64,000 nucleotides of DNA from Tribonema minus (taxonomy: Eukaryota; Sar; Xanthophyceae; Tribonematales; Tribonemataceae). The stretch spans positions 434,001-498,000 of the forward strand of contig JAFCMP010000301.1 in assembly GCA_017506865.1 (NCBI GenBank). Reading direction: 5' to 3'. This document shows positions 42,613 to 55,250 of the stretch, piece by piece. How positions within the stretch are numbered: position 1 is the stretch's first letter; each line of letters begins with the position of its first letter. The position numbers and the translations under genes are program-made. The notes beneath the pieces are model-generated. The model was given only the letters and a program-made list of their open reading frames with translations, had not been told where the DNA came from and ran no database searches.

Positions 42613-43965
42613 TGCGTTGTAGTACGCATTGAGACACTTGCGAGGTGTTTAAAAGATACTTGTAAATGCTGACAGCATGCTGGACATCCACCATCTGGAC
42701 TTTTTGGCGCCCTAACCGAGAATGATAAGAAGTGCTGAGTGAACCCGAGCTGTGAATGTCAGCACGCTAGCTGAGTTCCTCAAATGCTACGGCCGATGTG
42801 TGCTGACCTCATGTACGCGCTGATGACTGCAGTCGGCCATCATGAATTGCAGACGAATGTCTGGTGATGATTGCGATAAATGCGAATGTCTGGTGATGAT
42901 TGCGATAAATGAACAGAACCAAACTGCATGTTTTCTGGCGGTCCATCCTACTGTGTTTTGGCTGACGTCACAATGTTTTGCACAGACTTTGAGTTGGTTT
43001 TTTGGCGGAAAAGGGCTCTATCGTCCTGCAAAACCACCAGTAGGTAGGCATGTAGCTCATCGCCACACTTTGCTTCCTTGAAACAGCCTAAGTTCGCATA
43101 ATTATCAAAGGAGAAAGCTCAAGGGCTGACAGAGCAAAACCTTCACGTACTGTGGTGTTTGGCACTGGGGTCGTGGCTCCGTGGAAATAAGTAGCACAAT
43201 CAGTTGTGCAAGATGCGTCGTGTCATAGGAGAGATTGAAATTGTGTGAACACAAAGCTGTGGTGACATACATGTGATGAACGTGCATGAGGGTTGATTGT
43301 CAAGGCAGATCTGAACTGTTGACCGAGTGTGCCACAGTTGCCAGCACAAACAGATACACAAGCCATCAGCAGCTAACACGCACACAGTCCTTGGCTTTCC
43401 TGCAATTGCGTGCAAACACACCAAGGGTCACGGCAGAGAATGATAAGCTCAGCATGTGCATTTTGCGCCAGTATTGTGGCAGCCAGTTTGCAGAAGACAG
43501 CACCGCTTGGGAGCCCCGCTTGTGTGGAAGGCTGCTCATGCCTGGTGCATGTTGACAGGCTGGAAGCATGATGAGTCATGACGAACACACGTACAACCAC
43601 ATTGCAGGGGGGCAGCCCTGGACATCAGAGACTCCCATGCTCAGACGTACGTCTTGGAGATGTGTACGCACCAGCGCCACTTTGCATCTCCTACATACAG
43701 CCCCATCCCTTGTACACACATTGCCCAGACGCGCGCAGGCAGCTTCAACATATAGTTCAAGTGCGAATGGCAGCTGTGCTGCGCAGCTTCAACACCTACT
43801 TCAAGTGTGACTGACGGCAGGACACCAGGTGTGCAGCACCGCCGTGATACGAGCGTCAATTTCAACAGCTACTTCAAGTGTTGACTGATGGCAGCAGCAG
43901 CAGCAGCGTGCTGTGTGGGGTCACCAGGTGTGCAGCACCTCCGTGACGCACGACAGCGACCGCAG
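42613..43965. other. Intergenic region with small tandem repeats
   Basis: Contains a 28-bp tandem duplication at about 42853-42909 (gaatgtctggtgatgattgc twice). At 43740-43960 sequence around gtgcagcaccgccgtgatac and cttcaacacctacttcaagt is repeated two to three times next to the end of the minus-strand gene at 43966, resembling donor-side echoes of an exon end (minus strand gaggtgctgcacacctg|gtgacc). No other gene was seen. Confidence 0.55.
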
Positions 43966-46900
43966 TCACTTCGTCCGCTGCAATGACGCCAGTACGATAC
44001 CCTGCACACGATCCAGCGCGCGCATCACCCTCCCAAACCGGTCCTCATCACCGCCGCCTATATACTCATACGTCCTCTGCTGCGCCGCCGCCGCCGCCAC
44101 TGCCGCCATACTGCCACTGCCGCCGACGCCACCGCCGCTGCCGCCAGCCTCTCCCCAGCACGTGACAGCGCAGTCGCCATTGCCGCTGCCGCTGGCGCCG
44201 CCGTCAGCTGCCCTAGCCCCCCGCGCCGCCCCCTTGAAGAGCTGAGCGATGTCACGCGCACCTCCCTCCGCAAACAATGTGTACAGCAGGGCCAGCGCGG
44301 CGCACGCGGCGGTTGCGTAGGACCCTGCAGGCGCTGCTGCCGCCGCCGCCGCTGCTGCTGCCGCCGTGGCGCTGCCCAACGCCACGCACGCATACGCGCA
44401 TCCTGTGGACCAGCTGCGGGCAGCAGTAAGCAACGACGCAGCGCTGCCGCCGCTGCCGCCGCCGCTGCCATCGCCGCTGCAGGTTGTGTTGCTGCTGAAA
44501 GTCTCGTTGCCGTTGCTGCTGTCCCACCCACCGCTGGCGCCCGTGCTGCATGGCCCGCTGCTGCTGATGCCGCTGCTGCCGCTGCTGCAGCTGGCGATGT
44601 CTCCAAGGCCGCCAAAAAAAGCGCAGCCACTGCTCCACGCGATTGCAGTGCCGCGACTGAAGTGACCAAAGCATGCCTCCAGCACATCGGCGACAGCCGC
44701 ACGCCAGGGAGTTGTCCCGGGACCGTCCCCAGTGCGGTTGCTGGAACGTTCTTGGGACAGGTCCGGCGCCGCGCGGGGCGTGTAGAATGATGTGCCCCAG
44801 GCACGCTCCGTCGCTCGCTCAATCGCTCGAAATGCTGCTAGCGGGCTCGCCCAAGAGCACTGAGCACAGTCGCTGGCCGTCATCTGCTGCGCAGCGCTCG
44901 TGTCGTCAAGTTCATCTTGAGAAGTTGAAGTTGGGGTGGCGACGCTCCCGGCGCCGCCAGTCGAGGACTGCGCGTCGCAGGGCGAGAGGTCGACTACAGC
45001 TTCGGAATTGATAGCGCCGCTGCACAAGTGGGGGGCATCTTCAACTTGAAGTTTCCAGGCACGGAGCAGAGCTTCAATGAAGCCTCCGGCCCCCGCGTGG
45101 CAGCCGGGGTCTATGGCTCCGATAGGCAGCGCGTGGGGGGGATCCTGCACCCTCATATTGAGCTCCACGATGAGGGTCTCCTCCCCCGCATCAGGGACGA
45201 TGACGTGCTGAAACGTGGGCACCGCGCCCCCCGCTGAGTAGACGGAGAGGACGATTGTGGCTGTGCTGCTCGCTAGCGCGTGGCTGGGTATCATGAATGA
45301 GAACTCCCCATGCCTGGGGGCAGGCAAGAAAAGGATACAATATGCGTCAATGATTGGTTGAAGAGAGGTGCTGCAGCCACGGTTATGATATACTGAACAG
45401 ACAGAAGGTGGAGTAAATACGTCAGCATAGGAAGATCACGTAACATAGACAAGCGAGGGTTGGTGCCTGCCGCTGGTATTCTGCACCATGCGTGTGTCAT
45501 GACTCATGACAAAGCAGACCTGTCGCGCCTGCAGAGAGGTTAGGGTAAAGTTTAGTTTCAGGATTAGGGCTGCATGAGACCAGCATTTGACATTGGTCAA
45601 ACACGGCTGATGCGAGGAAGAGATGGCGCAGGCATATTTGTTGGAACTAAACATGAAACAGTCAGCGCCATTGTGGGATGTCAGACAGACAAAGCTGAGT
45701 TAACACACATTCGTTCCATGGACAACCTGAGTACACATACAGTCGTTACACGGACTGATTGTGAATAGCACATCAAGTAGCCAGTCGTGGCATCGCATTG
45801 TGCTGCCAGTCGTGATTCCACTGGTGTACCTGACCACAATTCTAAGCTACTTGTCTGCAGCAGCACTGCACACGCTAACTCTAAAGTTCACGTACTTCAC
45901 AACTACATCATGAATGTTAGGTCACCAACTTCGTAGCCCTTTGCACAGCAGGTTCATATAAGCCTCACGTTAGTGCTGGATTCACACTCAGCAAGGCTGG
46001 CAATTGCATGGTACACGTGGTCGCCTTGAAGTAATGGCGTGTCAGTCATCCTACATCACCACACATTAATCATTGTCGCCCCCCTCATGACGGTGCAGGC
46101 TTGCGAAAAGTGCACTTAGGAGGGGTTGAGGAAGGGTTTTTGATAAGAGTCAAACCAAGAGATTGACAGGTGTCAAATGTGCAGACTTCACTGCTGTGGA
46201 AGGAGAGCACGCCGAACTGGGTCATGGCGCAGGTCTAGCACTCGAATCTGAGCAAGAGTCAACACGGTTCAGAGATAGAATTCCCAGGAGGCAGACTCCC
46301 CGTCTAGCAAAAACTGCTTGAAGTCATGGGCGACACAGACCCTCTTGAGAACCGGGCTGCTGGGTTAAGCGTGCTCTTAAATCATCATCTGGAATGGCCA
46401 CGCTTTCACACAGTGTGCAACTTCAACCTCTCGCAATACCTACATACCTGTCAGTACGCATGCGCATGACGTGCGACAGCCCCAGATCATCCCCAAATTC
46501 CCTTGGAACGAGTGAAACGTCCCCATACGCATCGCCGTCGCTGTTGCCGCTGCTATTGCCAATATCAGCGGTGGCGCGCTGCTCCCTGTTTTCTGTGTCC
46601 AGAATGCCCAGCTCCAAGCACACTCCTGGCAGTGGTTGGTGACTCTCAATGCCCGCCACCGACCTGGTGATCGAGACAAGGGGTTTGATACCTGAATGGG
46701 GTGGGTGAGTCATGTGCAAAGGAAGGCCACACAGAGCCGCATGGCAGGGCGGCAGTGTGCATTTGGTAGCTGAATGGACTCCATCTTTAAAGCATTCGTT
46801 CACACCGAGAAATTGAGCGGCGCGAGCCCAGTTTGATCAAATGTGTGCATCATCTCACCCTATGACGAGGCTTCCAGTGTTGATGAAAACCGTTTCTGGC

Positions 46901-46977
46901 TGGGCGAGGGCCAGCGTGGCAGCCACAAGCAGCGACAAAGACCACTGAGCCAAACACGATGGCATGGCGTGCCTCAT
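43966..46977 (-). CDS. Secreted or membrane protein with Ala/Gly-rich C-terminal half, unknown family
   Basis: Exons 46977-46859, 46691-46448 and 45313-43966. Exon 1 encodes a signal peptide (LAQWSLSLLVAATLALAQPE). Exon 2 (IKPLVSITRSVAGIESHQPL) joins exon 3 in matching phase 2 (MRT-D-R|HGEFSFMIPSHAL). Exon 1 ends in phase 2 while exon 2 starts in phase 1, so a short exon between them is probably missing. The first 170 residues after the signal look like beta-sandwich strands (TATIVLSVYSAGG, TLIVELNMRV). Then follow a Ser/Thr/Gly-rich linker and an alanine-rich hydrophobic stretch (GSYATAACAALALLYTLF), possibly a membrane segment, and a charged tail ending RVQGIVLASLQRTK. The poly-Ala and poly-Gly runs are encoded by GCN and GGN triplet repeats. 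No enzymatic motif is visible. Confidence 0.65.
45538..45572. repeat. Degenerate telomere-type repeat
   Basis: ggttagggtaaag followed by ttcaggattaggg in the intron between exons 2 and 3 of the gene at 43966-46977. Confidence 0.6.
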
Positions 46978-47292
46978 GAGCACGGCTGTCTCAATCTATC
47001 TCAAGCTCCCGGCCTCAGCGACGCTGATTGAAACACATGCTCATGCTCTAGCTGAGCTGTCGCTCTGTTCTCTGCTTTCGAAGTACTTCAATCAGCGACT
47101 CGCCTACTGCAAGTAAAACTGAGGGCGACTTTTGCCACAGGTAAATCTGCTGTTCTCATTTGAGAGCAACAGAACACAGCGCACCCAGCACCGACAAGCA
47201 GCGGACCAGCGCCGACAGCAGCCAGCAAGAGGTATCTGCGCCCAGCCACTTCCACCCGCGCCCACAGCTTCCTGCGTGCCGAAATCTCTACT

Positions 47293-50200
47293 ATGGCTCG
47301 TACCAAGGTAAGACCCATTTTTTTTTGCAGCACGCACACCTTTTCAAAGACAGGCACTGCAGGGCGCACAGCCACGATAGTGAGCATGGCGCCCGCTAGG
47401 AATGCTTCCATTCGTTCAGGTGAGGCGTCAGGCGAGGCTGCCTGGCCCCCGTACAGCCGCCAGCGCGTGGATTCCACGTGATTTTCGCTTCTTTCGATTA
47501 ACCGCCAATTCTAGTTTGTCGTGCTCTCATGAAGCACGTCCGGCAAGGCCCTGGAGATCCTGGGTTTTATAGTTCATGCGCACCAGGAGGGGCCTGCTCT
47601 GGGCCTGTCTAAGCAGCTGCCCCGAGGTTCGATCTTTCGTGACCCTCAGCCGCTCCGTCCAGGGTCAGCTGTGTCATCGTAAACTCGTGGGGCGTTTGTG
47701 GTGTTCGATGGCGTCGGACAAGCTCTTGCTAAGCAGAATGACTGCGGTTGCGGTGCACGACATCGTGCTTGCCCAAGGACGCCTGAGGTTGCGACCAAAC
47801 CGCCAAATTTCAAATGAGGCGTTTGCGAACCTTGGATCGCGACTGACTTCGCAGCCTTCCACAACACACGTTGCCACTCAGATGTCTCAATGTCTAAGAA
47901 TGCCCCGCCTGCTTAAGATGCGGGCTCAAGCTTTGCGAGAAATGCCACTTCGAAATCTTTGACGCGAGTTTCAAGTTGCTCAACGAGCGCGAGTCTGGCA
48001 TTTAAGATACAGCCCTCTGCATTTGATTTCTGCAACCAGGAGCAGGTCGTGCCGAAACTTGGGCACCTGCAGCACTCTGCACTCAACTTTGCTGGAACCA
48101 TTTCGTTTGTGAGACCGCTTTGTGAGACCGCCAACTGCCAGAGCTGCTTTCCAGTTGCAAAAGCGTGACGTGATGAGAGGAGCCCCCTTCCTGAAAAATT
48201 GCGCGGAGGACACCAGCCCATTGAGCATTCTTGAGTCACCGCGGCTGGCATATCAACCCCTCCACCCCCCCCTCATTTTCTAACTCTACAAAATTGCCCA
48301 CCACTACTGGAGAAGCGTGAGGGGGAGGCAAAGGAGCCCACGGCCAAGAAGCCCCGCAAGGAGAAGGCGGATAAGGAAGACAAGATCCCCATTAGGCCCC
48401 TGTCCGGGTTCTTCCAGTTTGGCAAGTCCAAGCGCCCCGAGCTCATGGAGGAGTACCCTGGTGAGTTTATTCTCTAGTTTATTCTCGCCCCCTGACTCTG
48501 ATCAATTCGATTTAGTGTGTTGCATTTGCCACATTTATATTCCCGGTGAGGAATCTGCGACCTTCGCAGCGCCAGTTGCCTGGAGCCATGCACACTTTTC
48601 TGGTCATCTTTCGGTATGCATTGTAAGAATATGAGATGGAGCATGTGTGCACTGGATGTTTGCTCGCTCCAAAGGTGTACCCATGTTCGTTTTTGGTTTC
48701 TGGATTCAACATGGCAGCCACTTTCGCAGTGCGATGCATCTGTTCTCTTGGTCAGTTGATTGAAGTAATTCATAAAACCGACCCATAGGTACTGCAAAAC
48801 CATACATGTAGTTCCAGGATCAACATCGTGCATGGTATGAGGATCCCAAGTATGCTGCCGCCTTCGCTGCCCTTGTGTGAGTCTTCACATGCCAAGGTGT
48901 GTTGTGTGTCCTGTAATGCCAGTACATGTCTGAAAGCTTTTATGTCATGATCATCAATTATGATCTGCAAAATAACAAATCGATGGGCATCAGGGGAACA
49001 TGGATGCCATGACTCAACATCAGTCATTGAAAGCCCCAAGTCTGACAGCGTTGCGGAAGTGAAGCGCTGCAGGTTTTTACATGGCAAGTTGTGTCTCATA
49101 CAACATGGATGCCATGACTGGACAACAGGGTGTCAAGTCATCAAACCCAAAGTCTGACGGCAATTGAAAATTGAAGTGCTGCAGGGTCCCCAATCGTCCA
49201 AACTGGCTGCACCCAACGGGGAATGTCTGGCTCACTGTGTCACCCATCGCCTTGCGCCGACAACACTGCAAATGCCGTTCTTGATGTGGCACGTTGTTTC
49301 CTGCCAGGCTTGAAAGTGGGGGAGATCGGACAGAAGCTGGGGGAGCTCTGGCGTGAGATGGGCGACGACGAGAAGAAAGTCTACACAGATGAGGTAAATA
49401 CTGCCAAATCGACAGCTGGCCGCACCTTTGAGCTGAATAAGTGTGCCCCAAGCTCGCAAACTCTACAGTACTTGGAGCAGTGTCAACCTTTGTCATGTCT
49501 TGATGTGGCAGATTCCTCTACAGGATGCATACCCCCCCCCCCCCCCCCCGGGGCAATTGTGGCACCATTGCCAGTAAACATCATCGTCAGCTGAAGATAC
49601 CACACCACACCGCACCACTACACTCAATAGCTGACCTGAGTTGAATAACGTGGCCCCGGGCTTGCAAGCTCTACTTGGAGCAGTGGCGATGACTGCCATC
49701 TCTTTGCGTGGCAGATTCCTTCACAGGAAGCATACATACCCCCCCCCCCCCCCCCCCCCCCCTTTCTTCCCTTCTTGTCGTGGTCACGGGGTTGTGGGAC
49801 CATTGCCGGTGCTAAAAGTCACTCTCTAGCTTGGGAGAGGTTTTGTGGCGCCTGGCCGTGCAGTGCTGATAAATATTATGCGTCATATGACCATCATGCA
49901 GCAGATGCCGCTTGCATCCTTCAACAAACTTCAAGGCCCCTCTCCAGAACTTTATGGCAGCTGATTAGGGGGTTTATTGTACAGTGTTCCCACTGCCGCC
50001 AGCTTGTGTTCCCCACAGCCCACCTTGCATAACGTACTGTATACCCTTATCTGTAAGGCACACAGCTGCTATCAGTGTTTATGAGCACTGACAGGTTGGG
50101 CAGTGCCCGATGCTGCTCATGATGCCAGTCCTCTTATGGCAGGCTCATGGACTTTCAGTAGAGCACGGGCACTGAATTTGAGCACTGACTTAAGCAACCA

Positions 50201-51467
50201 AGGTTCACGGCACCTGATCATGATCAATCATGATTGACATTAGTCAATTGCTCACTAATCTCTTCGATTTCCATGTTGCAGGCACATGCGGATTGGGTAG
50301 CCAAGGGGGGTCCCGCTGCTGCTGCCGCGGCCAAGGAGGTCAAGGACGCTGCCAAGGCGACTGAGAAACAGGCAAAGAAGGACGCGAAGGCTGCTGAGAA
50401 GGTGAACATGCATTTGTAGTGCAGTAATATAGCTTGTCATCGGGCATTGTGAAAAGCCATTTTAGTGCTTTTCAAGCGCCCTTCATGTGTGACATGCTTT
50501 ATTAATACGTGTGCCTTTGCAAGTGGCCTGCTGAGCTAGTTGAAGTTGAGGCGGGAAGATCTCAAGCCGTTCAATCAGTGATGTGACGTCCAGTTTGACT
50601 ACATACATTGCAGGTATGCGGATATGCAGATATTTACACGTTTGAGAGTAGGTATGCTCAAAGTACTCGAGCTGCAGTGAGTGTGCATAGAAGGAGGCGG
50701 CAAAGAGTATGCAAAGAAGATGTGAAGTGTGAACACTAATGCACATTGACATATGCATGCACTCTGCAGTACTTGTGCTTACTTTTGAAGTGCATACGAC
50801 AACCCTAACCCTACTGTAACCCTAGGATGCGTCTGAGAAGTAGAGTGTTGACTTCTGTGCAGCTAGAAGAAAACAGGTGACGATGATTGCTGAAAGCCGT
50901 GGAGATGGCGAGCGAGCGCATTGGCATGCACATATGCGCAAAATAACTTGTCAAAAAGGTTGGCAATGAGGACCAGATTCTGTCGATGGTGATTGCATTG
51001 AACTGTTCTAATCTTGGGACGCATGTCCATATTATGGGCACCCTCCTGGTCACAGAGCACAGCAGCCAAGCTAGTGCCAACCATCATAACTAACACACGT
51101 GACGGTTTGCCCAGGTCTTAATGGCTCGTTGCGTCATTGACTGAAGCTTGCAGAAACAATTCAGAGGTCAACAAGGCAATTCTTACCAGACTATGTTAAT
51201 TTTGAGAGCCCACACCATTCATTTTTGCCGCCAACAGCAATTTGCTTGTAGCAATGCCATTTGAGCAAATTACTGTATCACTCACATTTGACTGTTACAT
51301 GCTGGCGGTTACAGGAGGCCAAGAAGGGGACCAAGAAGCCCGCGGCCAAGAAGGCGGCCAAGGCTGCGCCACCCCCCGCAGAGGAGGAGGAAGAGGAGGA
51401 GGATGAGGGGGGTGAGGATGCCGAGGGAGGGGAGGAGGAGGGGGGGGACGAGGACGACGACGAGTAG
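47293..51467 (+). CDS. HMG-box chromatin protein with acidic tail, five exons
   Basis: Exons 47293-47307 (MARTK), 48310-48460, 49308-49393, 50282-50401 and 51315-51467. Apart from the exon 2 acceptor (placed at ctggag|AAG), boundaries and phases are clear; the total is about 175 residues. A lysine-rich lead is followed by one HMG box: IRPLSGFFQFGKSKRPELME, EEYPGLKVGEIGQKLGELW and REMGDDEKKVYTDEAHADW, with the expected Pro, Phe and Trp positions. The tail is Ala/Lys-rich (KEVKDAAKATEKQAKKDA) and ends in an acidic run (AEEEEEEEDEGGEDAEGGEE). Single-box proteins with an acidic tail bend DNA and act in nucleosome remodelling, as HMGB and NHP6-type proteins do. The 15-base first exon is unusually short. 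A region from about 47100 with no other gene precedes the ATG and is probably the 5' UTR and promoter. Intron 3 carries a roughly 200-bp tandem duplication with poly-C. Confidence 0.88.
49420..49815. repeat. Tandem duplication with two long poly-C tracts in HMG intron 3
   Basis: Two units of about 200 bp share gctgacctgagttgaataa-like text, aagctctacttggagcagtg, gtggcagattcct and accattgcc. Each holds a long C run (about 19 C at 49531 and over 20 C from 49741). Confidence 0.85.
50797..50828. repeat. Degenerate telomere-type repeat
   Basis: acaaccctaaccctactgta and accctagg, in CCCTAA orientation, in HMG intron 4. Confidence 0.65.
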
Positions 51468-52832
51468 GGCGCGTATATTGAGAGCTGCTGTCTGGCTCCA
51501 GTACCTTTCTCATGGCGTTGGAGGGGGCTTCTCAGGACCACGCCACGCTGGAATCTCAGTGTCATTGCGGCTGATGAGTTGTGGCTGTGCGTGCGCCCTG
51601 CTAGCTGGGTGAAGGGGGGGGTTCTGCAAGGGGGGGGGGGGGGGGGGGGGGGGAGCGGGTAGCAAACACTGGGGCTCCGCTCCTGCTGTGCATGCTGTCG
51701 AAATGTGGTTGCTGTTGCAGCTCTGAACGTTCTCGAGATTGGGCGGGGGAACCCGCCTCTGACTCTGGCCCACTAGGCCTCCTTTGTATCAATCACCACC
51801 AGCGCATGGCGGGGGAGGGGGGGGGGGGGGTCCGTTGGGAGTGCATGGGCGGCGCGCGGAAATGCAGAATTTTTACAAGGTATACATGCCTTTGTGTCGT
51901 CATTTGAGGGGGCAGGGGGGGCTTCTGGCATAGATGTTTGGCACCAAGGGCTAGACGTGGGGTCTAATTTGCGGTGTACAGGCGGCGGCAGGGGAGGGGG
52001 GGGGGGGGGGTTGGGTTGTGTGTCAGACACTCATCGTTGTCCATACAAGCATCTGTTCTGCAGGATGCGCAGAACGCTTCAATGGTGCCGAAAGCAAAGC
52101 TTGCCGTCGAGTGCTTCGCTTGCATCTTGCTTGGCTGCTCTGGTACACCTGCACCGACTTTGAGGTATGTTGTATTGCACGCCACTTGATTGTTGCACAG
52201 CCACTGCATAAGAATGGAGTTAATGCAGCATAGGCGTGTATGATACGTGCACCGTGCTCATTTTGGAAACAAAAGCGTTACTCCAGAAGGTCTTTGCCCA
52301 TAGGAGCATCAAAGCATACATCAGGTCTTGTTGGTCAATATCTGCACATAATGTTTGCATTGATGTGTTGATGCATGCCACTTGGATATACTGCCACAGG
52401 CGTACACAAGTGCGTGCATGCAACATCACATGTGAGGCGCCCGCAGGTGTTAGGTATGCATGCGCAATCGTACATCATTGTGTTGCAGGCACGGTGATTT
52501 GTGTTATGTAAGCTATGTAGAGTCCTGAAGGTTGGGTCATTGTCAAAGTCTTGTTGCGGTGGGGGGGAATGACGTGCGTGACCAGCGCTGGCATTTTTCT
52601 GCGTTGTCAGACTCGGCTTCATAGAGCTGACATTGGGTGTCCCGAGTGACACCATGGCTCTCAGACCTCTGTGGTCATGAGAACCGGCATTAAAACAGCG
52701 CTTTGCCGACATCTGCAGCAGGCACTGCGCAGCCTTGCACGCTCTCTTCGGGGTCTCGTGAGTCACCTGTTGAACTTGACGAAACGGTTGAACCTCGACG
52801 ACCGAGAAGGAAAGAGGAGAGGAGAGCGCAGT
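51468..52832. other. Intergenic region with three long poly-G tracts
   Basis: Runs of G lie at about 51631-51652, 51813-51831 and 51996-52011, the first over 20 bases long. They fall within 1 kb downstream of the HMG-box gene, where its 3' UTR and terminator must lie. No gene was recognised. G-runs of this kind can form quadruplexes; whether they do so here is not known. Confidence 0.6.
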
Positions 52833-55250
52833 ATGGCATCAGACGAGATCGGCGGTAGCAGAAGACAAGACGCGCTCCTGGACACACGCCGCGTGCTGAT
52901 TGTACGGGCAGTGCAGGAAGGTTGGGTCATGGGAGAAGATCTGGTCATCACTGTCGATGGTGAGCAAGTCAGAGCGCATCACACGACATCTTGAGCACGC
53001 AGCTGGTGTTGGTATGGTAGGCGATGAACGACAATCTACATGCTAGCAAATATTGAACTAACCACAAATGGTAGATGCACAAATTCATCAAGTGATACAT
53101 GTCAGCAGTCGGGGGCAACACAGAAGCTGATGAATCAAATCAGATACAATACTGCGCCTATACTGGTGAGCGACTGCTTCGTCTGCATATTGTGGTCCTG
53201 CTTCAGGCACCGAGACGCTGGCAGACATACAAGACCTGGTAAAGCAGCGCAAGGGGGTTGGCGTCACCAGGCAGGTGTTGCATAAGGAGGGCGTGCAGAA
53301 GCCTCTGGAAGACAAGTTCTTGGATTGGGATCTGAACAGGCAAGCTGGAATGAACGCTGAAATAATTTTTGGCATCAGGCTCTTGGACCTGTGGCTAGAG
53401 ATGCTAAGCAATGACAAAAAGCTTATGCAAACATGCAGCCCCCAAGTCGGGGGATCGTCTGCCGTACACCTTGTGTCAGGGGTGGGTCACTTGTAGGTTC
53501 ATGGAATGCCACGGCCCTGATCGTTACGGGCTTCTTGCGCCGTCTACGGACTTGCGGTTAGGGTCATCTAGGTATAGCTTTAATTGTCGTGAATGGCATC
53601 AGGCCATGAAATGTGCATGGCCCCCAGCCTTGACGCATGTAAGAATCACCTTCAAGGTCCTCATGTTTGTCAACCTCTTGTATCGTATGTGCGCCTTGAC
53701 CATCTCCTGTCTGCATAAGCAGACAATGATGACACCAGCGACTTTCTTTTGAAGCCTTGCTGCAGCCAACGCATGTAAACATCACCTTTAAAGTGATTGT
53801 GATCATCATGCAGGGTTGGACAGAGCTTTCTGAAGCGCAAGTACACTCGCTGAACGCACTGATGCCCTCAGGCCATGACAATGTGCAACCCGTATGGTAC
53901 TTTCAGGGCTTGTGCAGTCAGCACACACACTGTGACATATACACATTGCGTGAGCACCACCGAGATCGTGCTCAACGTTTTGGGCGTTTTGTCAATGTCA
54001 CTGCAGGATGGGACTGTACAACGGCAGCGTGATTGAAGTGCACCCATTGAAGGCCAACACCTGGCTGTGGCACCCGCTGCAATGGTACGAAGATGCAGTG
54101 CTCAAGCAGGTATGTATGTATGTATGCACGCTTCAAGCTCCTCTCAACCCTACGCCAGATGAGCCAGACACCAGCCGTACTGCATGCACGACCATCACGC
54201 CATACCTACCCCCACTATATATACCATACCCCCACCATTTGGTACATACGTACCATTACCCCACCATGTAGACTACCATCTGCATATATACCATACCATC
54301 TGCATGTATGCTATGATGCCCTCGCCATGCAATGCTACTAGGAGTGCGGTTCAGTGACGCTTGGTAACTTCAACAGCATCATTTTGATCAAATCGTTTTG
54401 GTGCCTCTACTGATCGTAGTGCAGCCCATGGACACTTGAACCTCGTATGATGCAGCGGCACATTGGACAATGCGTGCGTGTGCAACCTAGCAAGCGTAAA
54501 TCAATCTAGCAAGCGTATATCATGCAGCTCTGCAGTATGTGCATTGACGAGAACGGTAACGCGTTCAAAGCTTTCATACGGCTAGTTGAACTTAGACCGG
54601 CACTTCAGCGTGCACATGTACTTCTACAGCATCACAAAGCCCCTGCCGGTAATGGTAAGTGCTACTTAGTAATGGTAAGTAAATGTACATCGGTGAGGAC
54701 ACCAGAGAGACTGCGAGAAGGACTTCAATACCAAGCAATCCTGATCCACCAGACTTGCACAGTAGTAGAGTCGTTGGGCAAGAGCAGACTGCCCTGTTGC
54801 GCCTGATGCATCTCTACTTACCTACCTAGTACAGTCGAGCACTGCCGCATGATGATGATGCAACTCCACCCGTGCTGGTCCAGCGACGAAATGCAGCACC
54901 AGTCAAATCCCGTGCCTATGCCGCGCAAAAAGACCTGTGGTAAAGTGCGAAAACCATTGCAATGTTAAACCATTGCAATTTACACAAGGTATTCAATGCA
55001 ATTTACATAGGGTGTTCATGCTTGCTGTGTGCAGGTGCTGGAGAAGTGTGCAGTGACCGCCAAAAAAAACTTCAACATTCCCTTGGCAGTTGCAGAAAGT
55101 TCCGTGCCCATGCCGCCGCCGCTGCGGCACCAGTCTCTGCGCGCGCTACTGAGGAAGTATCCTGAGAAGGTTCTCATGGAACACGACATGGAACGAGGCA
55201 TATTTTTCATAAGTCAGAATGCGACGCTTGACCTGCCACTTAGCTACTAG
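52833..55250 (+). CDS. Multi-exon gene of unknown function
   Basis: Exons that can be placed: 52833-52959 (MASDEIGGSRRQDALLDTRR), from 53207 (TETLADIQDLVKQRKGVGVT) to about 53339 or beyond, 53814-53896 (GWTELSEAQVHSLNALMPSG), 54007-54109 (MGLYNGSVIEVHPLKANTW), 54528-54654 (LCSMCIDENGNAFKAFIRLV) and 55035-55250 (VLEKCAVTAKKNFNIPLAVA), ending ATLDLPLSY and TAG. Junctions 1-2, 3-4 and 4-5 agree in phase; 2-3 and 5-6 do not, so at least one small exon is missing in each gap (54835-54939 is a candidate). The end of exon 2 may use a GC donor (CAG|GCAAGC) or run on through QAGMNAEIIFGIRLLDLWL. The protein is mostly helical and soluble, with no signal peptide or membrane segment. I do not recognise the family. 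Confidence 0.6.

Noticed and set aside
44058-44822. A 254-codon alternative minus-strand frame rich in Ala and Arg
   Set aside because: Overlaps the frame supported by the signal peptide and exon-phase agreement; it is an out-of-frame reading of triplet repeats.
51278-51565. A minus-strand frame rich in Ser and Pro
   Set aside because: Antisense reading of the Glu-rich acidic tail of the HMG-box protein.
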